Assembly: GCA_019314425.1 (NCBI GenBank)
Contig: JAFCZI010000156.1
Coordinates: 1-6,464, forward strand
Direction of reading: 5' to 3'
Origin: Deltaproteobacteria bacterium
GTDB lineage: Bacteria; Desulfobacterota; DSM-4660; Desulfatiglandales; Desulfatiglandaceae
Length of the DNA: 6,464 nucleotides
Shown here piece after piece: positions 5,480 to 6,464 of the stretch; positions within the stretch are counted from its first letter, which is position 1; every line of letters starts with the position of its first letter. The notes beneath the pieces are model-generated. The model saw only the letters and a program-made list of their open reading frames with translations, was not told the origin of the DNA and searched no databases. Made by a program: the position numbers and the translations under genes.

Positions 5480-6464
5480 ATGAATGATCAGAAATGCACC
5501 AGGATGTTTTATGCTCGGGGGATTTTCCTTTCGGCAATTCTCCTGATTTTTTCTTTTTCCGGGATCGTTTATTCTGCGGCTCCTGCGTTATCCGGAAATA
5601 CTGCCGTCACGCCTGCCTTCGCGCCCCCGTGCAGTTCAAACGGTACGTGCCGGGAACTGGATTCCTGCGCCGATGCCGACTTTGGACAATGTAAGGCCTT
5701 TAACGCGATGGTGGGTTTGCGGCGGGTGATCGCGGGTTCTTTCGGGACACTGGGCTTTCGAGCGCAGATGGTGAACACCGAAAATGGAAAACCGGTTTCG
5801 CTCTGGCACGATGTGCCCCTGGTGGTTAAAGACGATGAAAAGGGTCTGGTGGTGAACGCATTTTTCGAAATCAGCCGCGGGACCTCAGCCAAGGTCGAAT
5901 TGAACAAATGGGAGCCCCACAACCCCATGTGGCAGGACCGCAAAAAGGTGAAGAACCAGGATTTCAAATGCCCCCGGTATTATGCCTGGTCCCCCGCGCC
6001 GGGGAATTACGGGGCGCTGCCCCGTACCTGGGAAAACGTCCTGGAAGACGATCCCATCACCGGATTCCCGGGGGATACGGATCCCATTGATGTTATCGAT
6101 GTGGGTTCCGCGCCATGCCCCTTGGGACTGGTGTATCAGGTCAAAGTAATTGGTGCGCTGGGAATGATTGACGGGACGGATCTTGAGACCGATTGGAAAA
6201 TCTTCGTGATCAACATCAAGGATCCAAGGGCTGAAAAAATAAACGATATTTCGGATGTACCTCAGGAAACCCGGGATCAATGGGGGATTTTCTGGCGGTT
6301 TTACAAAACGGCAAAGGGCTTAAACGAGAATTTCTTTTATGATCCGAAATCCGCCAAAAAGGTTAATGCCGATCCGGTCTGGCTGGGGGCAAAGGAGGCG
6401 CGGAAGATTGTGCTGAACTCGGCGGCCGCTTATCAAAAGCTCGTGGGGGAATGCCTCAACCGGA
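5480..6464 (+). CDS. Exported family I (eukaryote-like) inorganic pyrophosphatase, 3' end outside window
   Basis: About 328 residues are visible and the frame is open to the right edge. The enzyme hydrolyses pyrophosphate to two phosphates with Mg. Active-site motifs in order are FEISRGTSAKVE (129-140, with Glu130 and Lys138 matching yeast Glu48 and Lys56), NYGALPRTWE (176-185, Tyr177), the family signature GDTDPIDVIDVG (198-209, Asp199/201/204), DLETDWKIFVI (234-244, Asp238 and Lys240) and WRFYKTAKGLNENFF (272-286, Tyr275 and Lys276). DWK and FYK...ENFF are like yeast PPase rather than the short E. coli type. The N-terminus has a charged start, a hydrophobic stretch (15-31, IFLSAILLIFSFSGIVY) and a likely cleavage near Ala33 (YSA/AP), so it should be exported. 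The next segment is cysteine-rich (51, 57, 63, 71), which suggests disulfides outside the cytoplasm. The gene follows bioB by 20 nt, but its function has no obvious link to biotin. Confidence 0.9.
   Translation, partial: MNDQKCTRMFYARGIFLSAILLIFSFSGIVYSAAPALSGNTAVTPAFAPPCSSNGTCRELDSCADADFGQCKAFNAMVGLRRVIAGSFGTLGFRAQMVNTENGKPVSLWHDVPLVVKDDEKGLVVNAFFEISRGTSAKVELNKWEPHNPMWQDRKKVKNQDFKCPRYYAWSPAPGNYGALPRTWENVLEDDPITGFPGDTDPIDVIDVGSAPCPLGLVYQVKVIGALGMIDGTDLETDWKIFVINIKDPRAEKINDISDVPQETRDQWGIFWRFYKTAKGLNENFFYDPKSAKKVNADPVWLGAKEARKIVLNSAAAYQKLVGECLNR

Noticed and set aside
5569..6280. Minus-strand ORFs of 131-132 codons on the right
   Set aside because: They lie antisense to the pyrophosphatase frame, whose active-site motifs are unmistakable, and they show no family features.

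Overview
The window is bacterial and best fits an anaerobic Desulfobacterota lineage (a sulfate-reducer-like genome). This rests on three inferences: the character of the proteins, the BioB variant seen here, and the intergenic hairpin and short repeat sequences. No single marker gene proves the taxonomy. Coding density is high on the + strand, except for an untidy accessory stretch at about 243-1327.

Layout. Positions 3-242 are the C-terminal end of a YgiQ-type (UPF0313) radical SAM protein. A short repeat-bearing gap (243-357) leads into a two-gene module: a short HEPN/UPF0332-like protein (358-678), then a 72-residue acidic protein (653-871). The second gene starts inside the first and has its own strong ribosome binding site. 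Two small hairpins (881-907 and 918-933) lie just downstream, where this module converges with a minus-strand gene stub (913-1143) that encodes only part of a PAS domain. The 1144-1366 interval is a divergent control region with promoter-like elements.

From 1367 to 5459 runs a complete, tightly packed biotin-ring operon, bioA-bioF-bioD-bioB. Each gene overlaps the next by 4 to 14 nt. Together they turn pimeloyl thioester plus L-alanine into biotin: BioF makes KAPA, BioA makes DAPA, BioD makes dethiobiotin and BioB inserts sulfur. The pimeloyl-forming genes (bioC/bioH/bioG/bioW and similar) are not in the window. BioB lacks a cysteine at the position of E. coli Cys97 and has extra cysteines, resembling the recently described anaerobe-type BioB with a different auxiliary Fe-S cluster.

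Twenty nt after bioB, a gene with a strong ribosome binding site and a signal peptide runs off the right edge (5480-6464). It encodes an exported, eukaryote-like family I inorganic pyrophosphatase.

The observations most worth following up are the BioB ligand change, the exported pyrophosphatase, and the overlapping HEPN/small acidic gene pair. I see no convincing evidence of a wholly new large system here.
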